Origin: Betaproteobacteria bacterium RIFCSPLOWO2_02_FULL_63_19
GTDB lineage: Bacteria > Pseudomonadota > Gammaproteobacteria > Burkholderiales > SG8-39
NCBI GenBank assembly: GCA_001770415.1
Contig: MEQX01000084.1
Coordinates: 3,147 to 47,335, forward strand
Direction: 5' to 3'
Length of the DNA: 44,189 bases
Below, in pieces: positions 15,274 to 23,543 of this stretch. A model generated the notes under the pieces. The model was not told where the DNA came from. It did no database searches and saw nothing but the letters and a program-made list of their open reading frames with translations. Made by a program: the position numbers and the translations under genes. Each line of letters begins with the position of its first letter. The stretch's first letter is position 1.

Positions 15274-15927
15274 TCAGCGCCTGGCGCGCCCGATGATCTG
15301 CACTGGAACCGCTGCCGGCTGCTTCAGTTCGGCGAAGGCATTCCGGAACACCCGAAGCGCGGATCCGAGGAACAGCACCGCCAGTGCCAGCGCGATCAAC
15401 AGGTCGGGCCAGCCCGAAGCGGTGGCCCAGACGCCGGCTGCCGCAACGAAGACCGATACGTTCGAAGCAATGTCATTGCGCGAGCACTCCCAGACGGAGC
15501 TCATGTTGACGTCGTCCGCCCGGTGTTTCCAGAGCAACCCCAGGCAGGTGGCATTGGCGATCAGCGCCAACAGGCTGATGACCCCCATCGTTTCGTAGCT
15601 TGGCACGACCGGAGACAGCAGGCGATAGGCGATCTGGCCCAGAACGAACAGCGCGGCGGTCAGAATCAATGCGCCCTTGAAGAGCGCGACCTTCGCCTTG
15701 GCGCGCATGCCTTGGTTCACCGCGTAGAGGCTGAGTCCGTAAGTCAGCGCATCGCCGAGGTTGTCGAGGGAGTCCGAGAGCAGCGAAGACGAGTTCGCCA
15801 TCAGTCCGGATACCAGCTCGACCGCGAACATCACCGCATTGATCGCGAGCACGATCGTCAGCGTCGCACGTTGCCGCTTCGCCAGCGCCTCAACGGTGCA
15901 GGACTTGTCTTCGCAACAGTCGGTCAC
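15274..15927 (-). CDS. Short CDF-type cation transporter
   Basis: A 217-residue integral membrane protein of the cation diffusion facilitator group, which exports divalent metals in exchange for protons. Residues 20-40, 45-65, 80-100, 112-132, 155-175 and 180-200 are hydrophobic. The intramembrane metal motif appears as SDSLDNLGDALTYG (TM2), with a partner Asp in ECSRNDIASN (TM5). The protein ends after the sixth helix, so the usual cytoplasmic C-terminal domain is missing; instead the N terminus carries a CCEDKSC cysteine cluster, seen in a subgroup of about 200-residue cation transporters. GTG start with GAGGG upstream. The metal is not predictable. Confidence 0.85.
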   Translation of the reverse strand: MTDCCEDKSCTVEALAKRQRATLTIVLAINAVMFAVELVSGLMANSSSLLSDSLDNLGDALTYGLSLYAVNQGMRAKAKVALFKGALILTAALFVLGQIAYRLLSPVVPSYETMGVISLLALIANATCLGLLWKHRADDVNMSSVWECSRNDIASNVSVFVAAAGVWATASGWPDLLIALALAVLFLGSALRVFRNAFAELKQPAAVPVQIIGRARR

Positions 15928-16503
15928 TCAAGCTACCCTCATTCAAGAACCAGGTGAGTACTAATATTATCAACGGAATGCCCATGGCTGCTCGGGCCGC
16001 TGGTTGCCCTCGGCATCTTGTCGCAACCCGAACGTCGGTCGCTGCACTGACTGACGTGCCGCACGGACACACAAAGCGTCTTCATGCCGCGAATGTCAGC
16101 CACTCCGGCCTCAGTATCAACAGCACGCCGATCAGCAGCAGGACGACGCCGCCGAGAAGGTTCGACCAGCGGGCGTACGTCGAGGTCATCCCGGTGACCT
16201 CCAGCGTCTTCAGCGCGATGACCAGGACCAGCAGATCGTCGAGCATGAAGACCGTCAGCACCAGGTAGGCGGCGAGCCGGCAAGCGGGCCCGTATCGGCG
16301 TTTCCCGAGAGCAATCCGCCGACCGTACGCTGCGGCGGCTGCGCATCGACAGCTGCCGCGGCGAACATTGCCGCCGCGGCGAGAAAAAGCAGACGCGCGA
16401 GGCCCATGGAGCAACCATAGGCGCTTGCGCGCAGCGCGATCTGCCGTGGGTCAAAGATGCGGCAACGAATCCGTCACCGGGCCGGGTTGCATGTCCCGAC
16501 GCT
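15928..16503. other. Low-coding gap
   Basis: This 576-base stretch holds no intact gene. Positions 16082-16407 carry the membrane-protein remnant described separately; 15928-16081 and 16408-16503 show nothing recognisable beyond the presumed promoter region of the cation transporter (an A/T-rich patch around 15958-15970). Confidence 0.5.
16082..16407 (-). pseudogene. Membrane-protein remnant with internal deletion
   Basis: On the minus strand, ATG at 16407 starts a signal peptide (MGLARLLFLAAAAMFAAAA, then VDAQ) whose frame ends at a TGA near 16255. In another frame, from about 16275 to the stop at 16082, come two hydrophobic helices, LVLTVFMLDDLLVLVIALKT and LLGGVVLLLIGVLLILRPEW, a pattern seen at the end of some thiol-redox-type membrane proteins. 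The ends look like one gene whose middle was lost with a frame change. The family assignment is tentative; a short functional protein is unlikely. Confidence 0.45.
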
Positions 16504-18138
16504 TCAGCCGTAGATGCGCCCGAACAACCCGAGCAGAGGCTGCGGCCTGCCGACCCGGAACAGCGGCGCGAAGCTGTTGTCGCGAAAGCTCTGCACGACG
16601 CTCCGGGCCGGCTCGTCGAAGCAGCAGTCCTCCTTCATGAACGGCACGCGCTCGCGGATGAACTCGAACGCGGTGCGCGTGTGCCCGAGCCGGTCCGCCC
16701 CCCGGATCTCCAGCGCCTGCGCCAGTGCGATCATCTGCAGCGCGACGATCTTCTCGGTCAGGTCGATGATGCGCGCGCAATCGCGCGCCGCATGCAGCCC
16801 GAGCGACACCTTGTCCTGGTTGTGGCACTCGGTCGACTGCGAATGCACCGAGGCCGGATTGCAGCGCATCAGCGCCTCGACCAGCAGCGAGGTGCAGGCA
16901 AGCTGGACGCCCTTGAACCCGTGCTGCACGGCACGGTGTTCCTCGCTCTGGTGCGGATCGACCAGGTTGGCCGGCAGCCCGTTGCTGTACTTCTCGTCGA
17001 CGATGAGCTCCAGCTGGCGCTCGCACATGTGCGCCACGTTGGCGATGGCGACCTTCAGCGCGTCCATCGTCATGCAGACGTGGCCGCCGTAGAAATTGCC
17101 GGCGTTGAACAGGTGTCCGCTGTCGGCGTCGTAGAGCGGGTTGTCATTGGCGGAATTGAGCTCGCGCTCTATCCAGGTCGTGCCCCAATCGAGCACGTCG
17201 TTCAGCACGCCGGCGATCTGCGGAGCGCAACGGATGGAATAGCGGTCCTGGATCTTCAGGTGCAGGCGCCTCGCCTCGGCGCCGTCGATGGCCCCCACCT
17301 CGCCGAACACCGCGTCCAGGTCCCGCGCCAGCAGGCTGCCCTCGAGCCATGCGAGCACCTGCGCGGCGAAGCCGCACGACCCCGGATGGTTCTTCAGCGC
17401 GTGCGCGAGCGGCTCGAACGCGTTGCGCACGCCGAGCAGCGCCTCGGCGGTCATCGCGGTCGTGAGCGCGGCGAATTCGGCGATCTGCGCCGCCCGAAAC
17501 ACGTTGACGGCGGCGAGTCCCGCCATCGCGGAAGTGCCGTTGACGATCGCCAGACCTTCTTTGGCCTCGAGCCGCAGCGGTTTCAGTCCCGCCAGCGACA
17601 GCGCCGATGAGGCATCCATCATCTCGCCGTCGTACCAGACCTTGCGCTCGCCGCACAGGGTCGCTCCGAGGTACGACAGCGGAACCAGATCGCCGCTCGC
17701 GCCGACGGAGCCCTCGACCGGTATGCACGGCGTGATGCCGCGATTCAGGAACTCGGCCATCTGCGCGAGCAGCTCCATCCGCACGCCGGAGTAGCCCTTG
17801 GCATTGGAGTTCAGCCGCGCCAGCAGGATCGCGCGCGCTTCGTGCACCGCGAAGAACTCGCCGGTGCCGGTGCCGAGAAAGCGAAGCAGATTGCGCTGCA
17901 GGGTCGCGACGCCTTTCGGCGACAACTGGCGGTCGCAGCTGTCGCCGAAACCCGTGGTGACGCCGTAGATCGGTTTGCCCTCGCCGACGAGCCGGTCGTT
18001 GAGCGCGCGCGAGGCCAGCACTCGTTGCCGCCAGGCAGGGTCCGGATCGAGTTCGACCGGAAAGTGCAGAAATGCAACGCACATGAGGTCGCCGATGCTA
18101 AGCCGATTACCGTTGACTCGAATAGCGTGGGTTTGCAT
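16504..18138 (-). CDS. Aromatic amino acid ammonia-lyase (PAL/HAL family)
   Basis: A 544-residue lyase that removes ammonia from an aromatic amino acid using the self-made MIO group. Ala147-Ser148-Gly149 in EGSVGASGDLVPLSYLG form MIO; IYGVTTGFG (57-65) carries the catalytic Tyr58, and NSANDNPLYD and GGNFYGGH-type blocks follow (here NAGNFYGGHV). The selectivity site reads NLLRFLGTG with Phe87-Leu88. Known phenylalanine lyases have Phe-Leu there, tyrosine lyases His-Leu, and histidine lyases Ser-His, so phenylalanine to cinnamate is the best guess. No other hut genes lie nearby. The start at 18138 is chosen for the family N terminus; upstream codons lack homology. Alanine dehydrogenase lies upstream on the same strand. 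Confidence 0.88.
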   Translation of the reverse strand: MQTHAIRVNGNRLSIGDLMCVAFLHFPVELDPDPAWRQRVLASRALNDRLVGEGKPIYGVTTGFGDSCDRQLSPKGVATLQRNLLRFLGTGTGEFFAVHEARAILLARLNSNAKGYSGVRMELLAQMAEFLNRGITPCIPVEGSVGASGDLVPLSYLGATLCGERKVWYDGEMMDASSALSLAGLKPLRLEAKEGLAIVNGTSAMAGLAAVNVFRAAQIAEFAALTTAMTAEALLGVRNAFEPLAHALKNHPGSCGFAAQVLAWLEGSLLARDLDAVFGEVGAIDGAEARRLHLKIQDRYSIRCAPQIAGVLNDVLDWGTTWIERELNSANDNPLYDADSGHLFNAGNFYGGHVCMTMDALKVAIANVAHMCERQLELIVDEKYSNGLPANLVDPHQSEEHRAVQHGFKGVQLACTSLLVEALMRCNPASVHSQSTECHNQDKVSLGLHAARDCARIIDLTEKIVALQMIALAQALEIRGADRLGHTRTAFEFIRERVPFMKEDCCFDEPARSVVQSFRDNSFAPLFRVGRPQPLLGLFGRIYG

Positions 18139-18421
18139 GAACGTGTTCCTGTCCAGAGTCTGTGACGATACGAGGCGATATATCCCCTCGTGTTCCTCCA
18201 ACTGAGCCCGCAACAGTCCGGTTACGGGTTCTTTGAAACGAAGCGGCCCGGGCAACGCTGACCCGGCGCATTCGATGATGATGATTGCACATCGAGGCCG
18301 CGTTTGGCGCGATCCTGCGTCACGCGAAGAACGCGTTTCGGCACCGCCCGGCGTTGCAACATTCCGGGTCGGCCTGACGAAGTATTGACCTCCGGAGCCC
18401 TGACCTGAACGCGCCGGCCGC

Positions 18422-19525
18422 TCATGCCGCGGCATGGGGTTTGTAGGCACGCCGCGTGTCCTCCGCCAGCCCCCGGTGCGTGACCGCGCCGCCGAACACC
18501 TGCAGACCGTTCGCCAGTCCGGCATCTTCTTTCAGCGCGTCGAGCCCGCGGTCGGCAAGCTTCAGAACGTAGGGATAGGTCGCTTGCGTGAGCGCAAGGG
18601 TCGCGGTGCGCGCGACCGCCGATGGCATGTTCGGCACGCAGTAGTGCACCACGCCTTCCTCGATGAACAGTGGCGCCGAATGCGAGGTGGGCCGCGAAGT
18701 GTCCGCGATGCCGCCCTGATCGATGGCGATGTCCACGAAGGCGGAGCCGCTGCGCATTCTGCGCAGGAGATCGCGCGAGATGAGCCTGGACGCGAGCTTG
18801 CCCGGCACCAGCAGTGCGCCGATCACGAGGTCCGCGTCGGCGACATGGCGGGCAACCGACATCGGTTCGGAAAAGGCCGTCTTGATGCGCCCGCAGTGCA
18901 CCTGGTCGAGCGTTTCGAGCCGGTCGATGTTGATGTCCAGCACGGTCACGTCGGCACCGATGCCGGCCGCCATCTGCGCAGCGTGGCTGCCCGATTCTCC
19001 CGCGCCGATGATCACCACTTTGCCCGGCGGCACGCCGGCCACGCCGCCGAGCAGCGTGCCCGATCCGCCGTTGGCCATCTGCAGGGCCCAGGCGCCCGCC
19101 TGGATGGAGATCCTGCCGGCGATCCGCGACATCGGCGCGAGCAGCGGCAGCCTGCCAGCGGCGTCGGTGACGGTTTCGTAGGCGATGCCGCTGACGCTGC
19201 GGTCGAGCAGGCAGCCGAGCAGCGTCGGGTCGGGCGCGAGGTGCAGGTAGGCGAACAGGATCTGGTCCTTGCGCGGCAGCAGGAACTCTTCGCTCTGCAA
19301 TTCCTTCACCTTCACGACCATGTCGGCCGCGTACACTTGCTGCGCCGAGCCGACCAGCGTCGCGCCGGCCGAGGCATAGTCCGCGTCCGCGAAGCCGACT
19401 CTCGCGCCCGCGCCGGACTGCACGAGCGCCTGGTGTCCACGTTGCACGAGGGCGTGAACGCCGGCGGGCGTCAGACCCACGCGGTATTCATGATTCTTGA
19501 TCTCCCGGGGTACTCCGACTCGCAT
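18422..19525 (-). CDS. ald: Alanine dehydrogenase
   Basis: A 367-residue NAD-dependent alanine dehydrogenase (alanine to pyruvate plus ammonia), very near the usual 371. It begins MRVGVPREIKNHEYRVGLTP with the substrate arginine and lysine (VKVKELQ) in place. VVIIGAGESGSHAAQMAAG is the Rossmann loop (family usually GGGVVG), and VDIAIDQGG and HYCVPNMPSAVARTAT are diagnostic of Ald rather than transhydrogenase. The start at 19525 is preferred because AGGAGG sits 8 bases before it, inside the longer frame that could begin at 19546. It lies 283 bases upstream of the ammonia-lyase gene on the same strand; both handle amino acid nitrogen, but no shared operon is proven. Confidence 0.93.
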   Translation of the reverse strand: MRVGVPREIKNHEYRVGLTPAGVHALVQRGHQALVQSGAGARVGFADADYASAGATLVGSAQQVYAADMVVKVKELQSEEFLLPRKDQILFAYLHLAPDPTLLGCLLDRSVSGIAYETVTDAAGRLPLLAPMSRIAGRISIQAGAWALQMANGGSGTLLGGVAGVPPGKVVIIGAGESGSHAAQMAAGIGADVTVLDINIDRLETLDQVHCGRIKTAFSEPMSVARHVADADLVIGALLVPGKLASRLISRDLLRRMRSGSAFVDIAIDQGGIADTSRPTSHSAPLFIEEGVVHYCVPNMPSAVARTATLALTQATYPYVLKLADRGLDALKEDAGLANGLQVFGGAVTHRGLAEDTRRAYKPHAAA

Positions 19526-19682
19526 GACGCAAACCTCCTGCTTCAAACTCTACCCGTCGCCCCCGGGCACGGCAATCGGCGGCGTCACGCGATCGATGGC
19601 GCAGGACCTCCGGACCGGGGCCGAAGGTTCATCGTGCGCCCCGCCGCGCGGGAACCGCCTTCATCGACCTACGCTCGCAGCG

Positions 19683-19715
19683 CGGTCTTGTCGGCCCCGA
19701 ATGCCGACAAGACCG
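19683..19715. promoter_or_regulatory. Perfect 13-bp inverted repeat in divergent region
   Basis: CGGTCTTGTCGGC, a 7-base loop (CCCGAAT) and GCCGACAAGACCG form a perfect hairpin. It lies 46 bases before the start of the coiled-coil protein gene and 157 bases before ald on the other strand. There is no T-run, and between divergent genes a terminator makes little sense. An operator or a 5'-leader structure is more likely. Confidence 0.5.
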
Positions 19716-19761
19716 GTTCTGCGTCACAATATCCCGCTAACCGATTTTAGCGGAGTTCCCA

Positions 19762-20163
19762 ATGTCGACCGGAGCGATCCTTAGCGTCTTGTCAAACATT
19801 CCCTGGGGCCAGGTTGTCGAGAATGCGCCGAAGCTCGCCGATGGGGCGGCCAAGCTCTGGAGCAAGGTAGCCAATTTTCGAAAATCATCGCGGGCCGGGG
19901 AAACCGACCCGGCGCTGGCGCGGGACGAATCCAGACCGTCCGAGCTGCAGCGCCTGCAGGCACGGGTGCTCGAACTCGAGCAGTCAGTGCAGAGTCTGCA
20001 CGAGCAGATGCAGGCGTCGACCGAACTGATCAAAGCCCTGGCCGATCAGAATACGCAGCTGGTTCAACGAATCGAGCTCAATCGGGCGCGGCTCGTGCGC
20101 GTGTCCGTGGGCGGCGTTCTCATCGCCTGCGCATTGCTCGCCACGATGCTGCTGCTGCGCTAG
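19762..20163 (+). CDS. Coiled-coil protein with C-terminal membrane anchor
   Basis: A 133-residue protein that I do not recognise as a named family. An N-terminal segment (STGAILSVLSNIPWGQVVENAPKL region) is followed by a long heptad-like stretch (about 55-110, rich in Leu, Glu, Gln: LQRLQARVLELEQSVQSLHE and onward) and a single C-terminal transmembrane helix (about 113-132, ending LLATMLLLR). It is probably a tail-anchored inner-membrane protein with its coiled coil in the cytoplasm. CGGAG lies upstream of the ATG. A perfect 13-bp hairpin precedes it. Confidence 0.75.
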   Translation: MSTGAILSVLSNIPWGQVVENAPKLADGAAKLWSKVANFRKSSRAGETDPALARDESRPSELQRLQARVLELEQSVQSLHEQMQASTELIKALADQNTQLVQRIELNRARLVRVSVGGVLIACALLATMLLLR

Positions 20164-20276
20164 CGTCGGATCTTCACGGCAGTGCGCGCCCGGTGGCTTG
20201 CGGACTGCTGACGGCGCTGCGGCGCCTCTTCAAGCGGCCCCAGTGTGATAATGAGCGGTACGTTGGAAGAGATCCG

Positions 20277-20600
20277 ATGAAAGCCTTTGGGCGCGGCAGC
20301 GTATTCCTGGTCCTGATGTTATGGGGGAGCCTTTCATTGGCGGCCAAGAAAGAGCATTGGGTGAAGGTGGAAAGAATCGACAAGAACACCGGGAAGAAAC
20401 ATGTGCTTTATGTCGATACCGGGTCCGTATCGCGAAACGGCAACGTCGCCACGATCAACACGCGATGGGCGAGCAACATGAACGAGGTCATCGTGCGGAA
20501 ATTCGACTGCGTGCGGGATAAGGAAAGCGCTTCCTCGACTCCGGTGAGCAAGCTCGTCTTCGAAAAGGCTTGCAAGCGGGCCTGGGAGATCTGGAAGTAG
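20277..20600 (+). CDS. Small secreted protein, surface-adhesin E-like
   Basis: A 107-residue exported protein. A signal peptide (1-22, ending SLSLAAKK) precedes a domain with WVKVERID, LYVDTGSVSRNGNVATINTRW and VIVRKFDCVRDK, plus two Cys that could form a disulfide. The order W-V...YVDxxSvxxxGxxxxxxxR resembles the surface-adhesin protein E/CpxP-like small domain often annotated in betaproteobacteria. The start at 20277 is chosen because the signal peptide begins there and GGAAGAG precedes it; the frame extends upstream without homology. It is convergent with the FAD oxidoreductase. Confidence 0.72.
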   Translation: MKAFGRGSVFLVLMLWGSLSLAAKKEHWVKVERIDKNTGKKHVLYVDTGSVSRNGNVATINTRWASNMNEVIVRKFDCVRDKESASSTPVSKLVFEKACKRAWEIWK

Positions 20601-20702
20601 CAGATTCCGAGTCATTTCCGCGAGCTCTTCGGAAAACGCGTGGACGCGCGCTGGCACAAGCACGACGTGGCCTGCGAAACGGCGATTGCCGATACCCTTC
20701 GA

Positions 20703-22118
20703 TCAGAAATAAGGCTCGGTCCATTCGAGCGCCTTGGGCGCGATGCCCCGCTGCAGCGAAAGTCCCGCCGCGTAGCCGGCGATCTCGCCGGTCTGCGTGC
20801 ACCAGGGAAAATTCCGCATCACCATGAAGATCGTTTCGTACGTGAATGACAGCGAAGCGCCGGTGAGCAGCAGATTGTCGATGTTCCGCGGCAGGAAGCA
20901 GCGGTAGGGAACCTCGAAGGTATAGGACGCGTATGAATCCCAGAAGAAGGTCTTGGTCATCGGCCGGGTAACGGCGTCGGCGAACCTGCGGCCGGCGCGC
21001 GCGTCGTCGATCGAAAGGACATACTCGCCGAGCGGATGGCGGCCGTCGCGTATGCCGAGGTAACGGCCGACGTTGCTGACGAACGCGTTTTCGAAACCCG
21101 GTACGTATTTCTTCAGAAATCCCGCTTCCGCGTCGACGAATTCGCGCATCGACTTCTCCGCGCGGGAATGATCCTGCGCATCGTCGTCCATGTGCAGCCC
21201 CCACTCGTACGGGACGTTCTGCCAGAAGATGAACGTTCCGGGCGCCTGGATCGGGCTCATGTCGGGCGTCGGGTGGCCGATGTAGGCGTTGCCGTAGGCG
21301 CCGGTTCCGCTCAACCTCGGCCGGTAGAGGTCATCCGGTATGTCGCCGGCTGCCTGCGCGGCGGCGATGAGCTTGGCGAGCGTCGGGTCGCTTTCGCGCT
21401 TCTGGTAGGCGACGACCTGTGCGAAGTCGACGCCGCTCATGATCCAGAGCAGGGCCCCGGGAATGGGTCGATGCACGCCGTCCCAACCGGCGGTGGCGGG
21501 CTGCGGGCCGCCGCCGCGCACGAAGGGTGCGCCGGCGCGCGCGGCCAGTTCGGCGGTTCCGGTGCCGTCGATGAATATCTTCGCGCCTATCGCCTGTGTG
21601 CCCGAGGCGTTCTGCACGATCACCCGGCTGATCGTGCCGCTGTTCGCCAGCGCGTCGACGAACGACGTTCCATAGAGTGCCCTCACGCCTGCCTCGTCGA
21701 GCATGCGCACCATGACGTTACCCGCCGCCTCGGGGTTGAAAGTGCTCCTGGAAAAGCGGCTGCCGGGTTGAAGACGCGCCTCGTAATGCGACAGCGGATT
21801 CCCAGCCCAATCGGGCAGCGTCTTCTCGGTGACCGTATAGATGCACCCGTGGTCGGCGAAGCGGCGCATCAACTCGGTGTGGATTCCGCCCGCGCCGGCG
21901 GAGGCCGCGCCCTGCAGGCCGGCGGTGTGCACGCCGCCGGGCATGTCGTATCGCTCAAGAAGGATCGTGCTCGCGCCCATGCGCGCTGCGCGCAATGCGG
22001 CGGCGAACCCGCCCGGTCCGCCTCCGACGACCACCACATCGGCCTCCAGCGCGACCGGGTTCGCCGCCAGCGTGAGTTCATGCTCGGCTTGAGGGACTTG
22101 GTGCTGGACTGATTGCAC
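20703..22118 (-). CDS. FAD-dependent oxidoreductase (FAD_oxidored family)
   Basis: About 471 residues. The N-terminal dinucleotide fold starts ADVVVVGGGPGGFAAALRAA and continues to ILLERYDMPGGVHTAG. A second FAD contact is FIDGTGTAELAARAG, and the C-terminal GYAAGLSLQRG closes the family pattern. Members act on varied organic substrates; none is indicated here. No ATG gives a suitable start. GTG at 22118 is the first in-frame start downstream of a good sigma-70 promoter and sits where transcription should begin, so a leaderless mRNA is possible. No signal peptide is seen, so it should be cytoplasmic. It is divergent from the MoxR operon. Confidence 0.82.
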   Translation of the reverse strand: MQSVQHQVPQAEHELTLAANPVALEADVVVVGGGPGGFAAALRAARMGASTILLERYDMPGGVHTAGLQGAASAGAGGIHTELMRRFADHGCIYTVTEKTLPDWAGNPLSHYEARLQPGSRFSRSTFNPEAAGNVMVRMLDEAGVRALYGTSFVDALANSGTISRVIVQNASGTQAIGAKIFIDGTGTAELAARAGAPFVRGGGPQPATAGWDGVHRPIPGALLWIMSGVDFAQVVAYQKRESDPTLAKLIAAAQAAGDIPDDLYRPRLSGTGAYGNAYIGHPTPDMSPIQAPGTFIFWQNVPYEWGLHMDDDAQDHSRAEKSMREFVDAEAGFLKKYVPGFENAFVSNVGRYLGIRDGRHPLGEYVLSIDDARAGRRFADAVTRPMTKTFFWDSYASYTFEVPYRCFLPRNIDNLLLTGASLSFTYETIFMVMRNFPWCTQTGEIAGYAAGLSLQRGIAPKALEWTEPYF

Positions 22119-22492
22119 GATTGAATAATGTAACTGTACTGAGGTAATTTCAACTCGGCCGGCGGCAGTCCGCGAACATCTACCGGATACGTGGTCCGGT
22201 AGACGGGAACACAAGTAGACGATCCGAAGAAGGATTATGGCGAATTTTTCGCGGTCCGACGGTAGCCGAGGCGGCGGAGACCCGACGCCCTCAGAGCGGG
22301 GTTGCCTGCTTTTGCGCCGCGGGCCGAAATTACCGCGGCTGTCCCGCCGCTCCGACTTTGGGCCGCGCGCGGAGATAGCCGTTGTCGACGCGAACGGTTG
22401 ATAATAGGAACCGCACGGCGCTGACATCGCCAGCGAGCCGTCTGCGCGATGGCCGTCGACGAGGCGCATCGTTTCCACACGGAGACATCAGT
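22119..22492. other. Divergent intergenic region
   Basis: 374 bases between the FAD oxidoreductase and MoxR genes. Apart from the minus-strand promoter at 22125-22153 and a GGAG site at 22481 for moxR, nothing recognisable was seen; open frames here have no homology. Confidence 0.5.
22125..22153 (-). promoter_or_regulatory. Sigma-70 promoter abutting the oxidoreductase start
   Basis: On the minus strand, TTGAAA (22148-22153), a 17-base spacer and CATTAT (22125-22130) match the consensus at 5/6 and 4/6 positions. The -10 box ends 6 bases before GTG 22118, placing the predicted transcription start on the start codon, with no room for a Shine-Dalgarno sequence. Confidence 0.5.
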
Positions 22493-23425
22493 GTGAGCCT
22501 TCCCAAAGACACCATCGCCAGCATTGAAGCCAACATCGGGGGCGTGATACGCGGGCAGGGCGCGGTGTTGCGGCGCCTCTTGGCCGCCTATGCCGCCGGG
22601 GGCCACGTGCTGCTCGAGGACCTGCCCGGCACCGGCAAGACCACGCTCGCCAAGGCGCTCGCGGTTTCCATCGGCGCGAAGTTCAAGCGGGTGCAGTTCA
22701 CACCGGACTTGCTGCCTTCGGACATCCTCGGCGTTTCGGTCTACAACCCGCGCGACCAGAGTTTCGAGTTTCACCAGGGGCCGATATTCACCAATATTCT
22801 GCTCGCCGATGAAATCAACCGGGCCTCGCCGCGCACGCAGTCGGCGCTGCTCGAGGTGATGGCCGAGGGGCAGGTGTCGATAGAAGGCAGGACCTGGAAG
22901 CTGGACGATTTCTTCGTCATCGCGACGCAGAATCCGGTCGAATTCCGCGGCACGTACCCGCTGCCGGAGGCGCAAATGGATCGTTTCGCGGCCTGCCTGT
23001 CGCTCGGCTACGTCGACGCGCAAACGGAAGCCGACGTGGTGTCCGCGCAGGAACTGGCGCATCCGCTGGCCAGCCTCTCGGCCTGTGCGAGCGGTGAGAG
23101 CATCGCCGCGCTGCGCGCTGCCGTGGGCAGCGTGCGCATGTCGGCCGAAGTGCGCGCCTACGCGGTCGATCTGGTGCGCGCGACACGCACCGCGGCGGGC
23201 GTCGCGCTCGGCGCCGGGCCGCGCGCCTCGATCGCGCTCACGCGCACCGCGCAGGCGCTGGCATTGTTCGACGATGCCGGGTTCGTCCACCCGGAACATG
23301 TGCGCGAAATGGCCGTTGCGGTGATCGCGCACCGCCTGGTGATCGATTCGCAGGCGAAGTTCTCCGGCATGACCGGCCGCAAGCTGGTCGAAGAGCTGCT
23401 CGACCGGGTGCCGGTGCCGGCTTAG
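22493..23425 (+). CDS. MoxR-family AAA+ ATPase
   Basis: A 310-residue AAA+ ATPase of the MoxR group, chaperone-like proteins that help mature or insert partner proteins. Walker A is DLPGTGKT (43-50), Walker B NILLADEINRAS (101-112), sensor 1 FVIATQNP, then LPEAQMDRF and a C-terminal lid with GASPR-like GPRASIAL. GTG at 22493 preceded by GGAG gives the standard length; an ATG at 22382 adds 37 unmatched residues. It heads the cassette moxR-DUF58-transglutaminase; DUF58 and transglutaminase proteins are the usual MoxR partners. Confidence 0.92.
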   Translation: MSLPKDTIASIEANIGGVIRGQGAVLRRLLAAYAAGGHVLLEDLPGTGKTTLAKALAVSIGAKFKRVQFTPDLLPSDILGVSVYNPRDQSFEFHQGPIFTNILLADEINRASPRTQSALLEVMAEGQVSIEGRTWKLDDFFVIATQNPVEFRGTYPLPEAQMDRFAACLSLGYVDAQTEADVVSAQELAHPLASLSACASGESIAALRAAVGSVRMSAEVRAYAVDLVRATRTAAGVALGAGPRASIALTRTAQALALFDDAGFVHPEHVREMAVAVIAHRLVIDSQAKFSGMTGRKLVEELLDRVPVPA

Positions 23426-23543
23426 GAGGTCATTGGACCCGGGGATCATGCAATTTCGCAGATTCGCGATTTCACGGGGAACCCGTTGGATGTCTTGCTT
23501 CGAGTCCGTTTGGCGGTTCGCTGACTAGGCTTTGTGTGGACCC

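Noticed and set aside
16504-18138. Naming the lyase hutH
   Set aside because: The selectivity residues are Phe-Leu rather than Ser-His and no hut neighbours exist, so the symbol was withheld.
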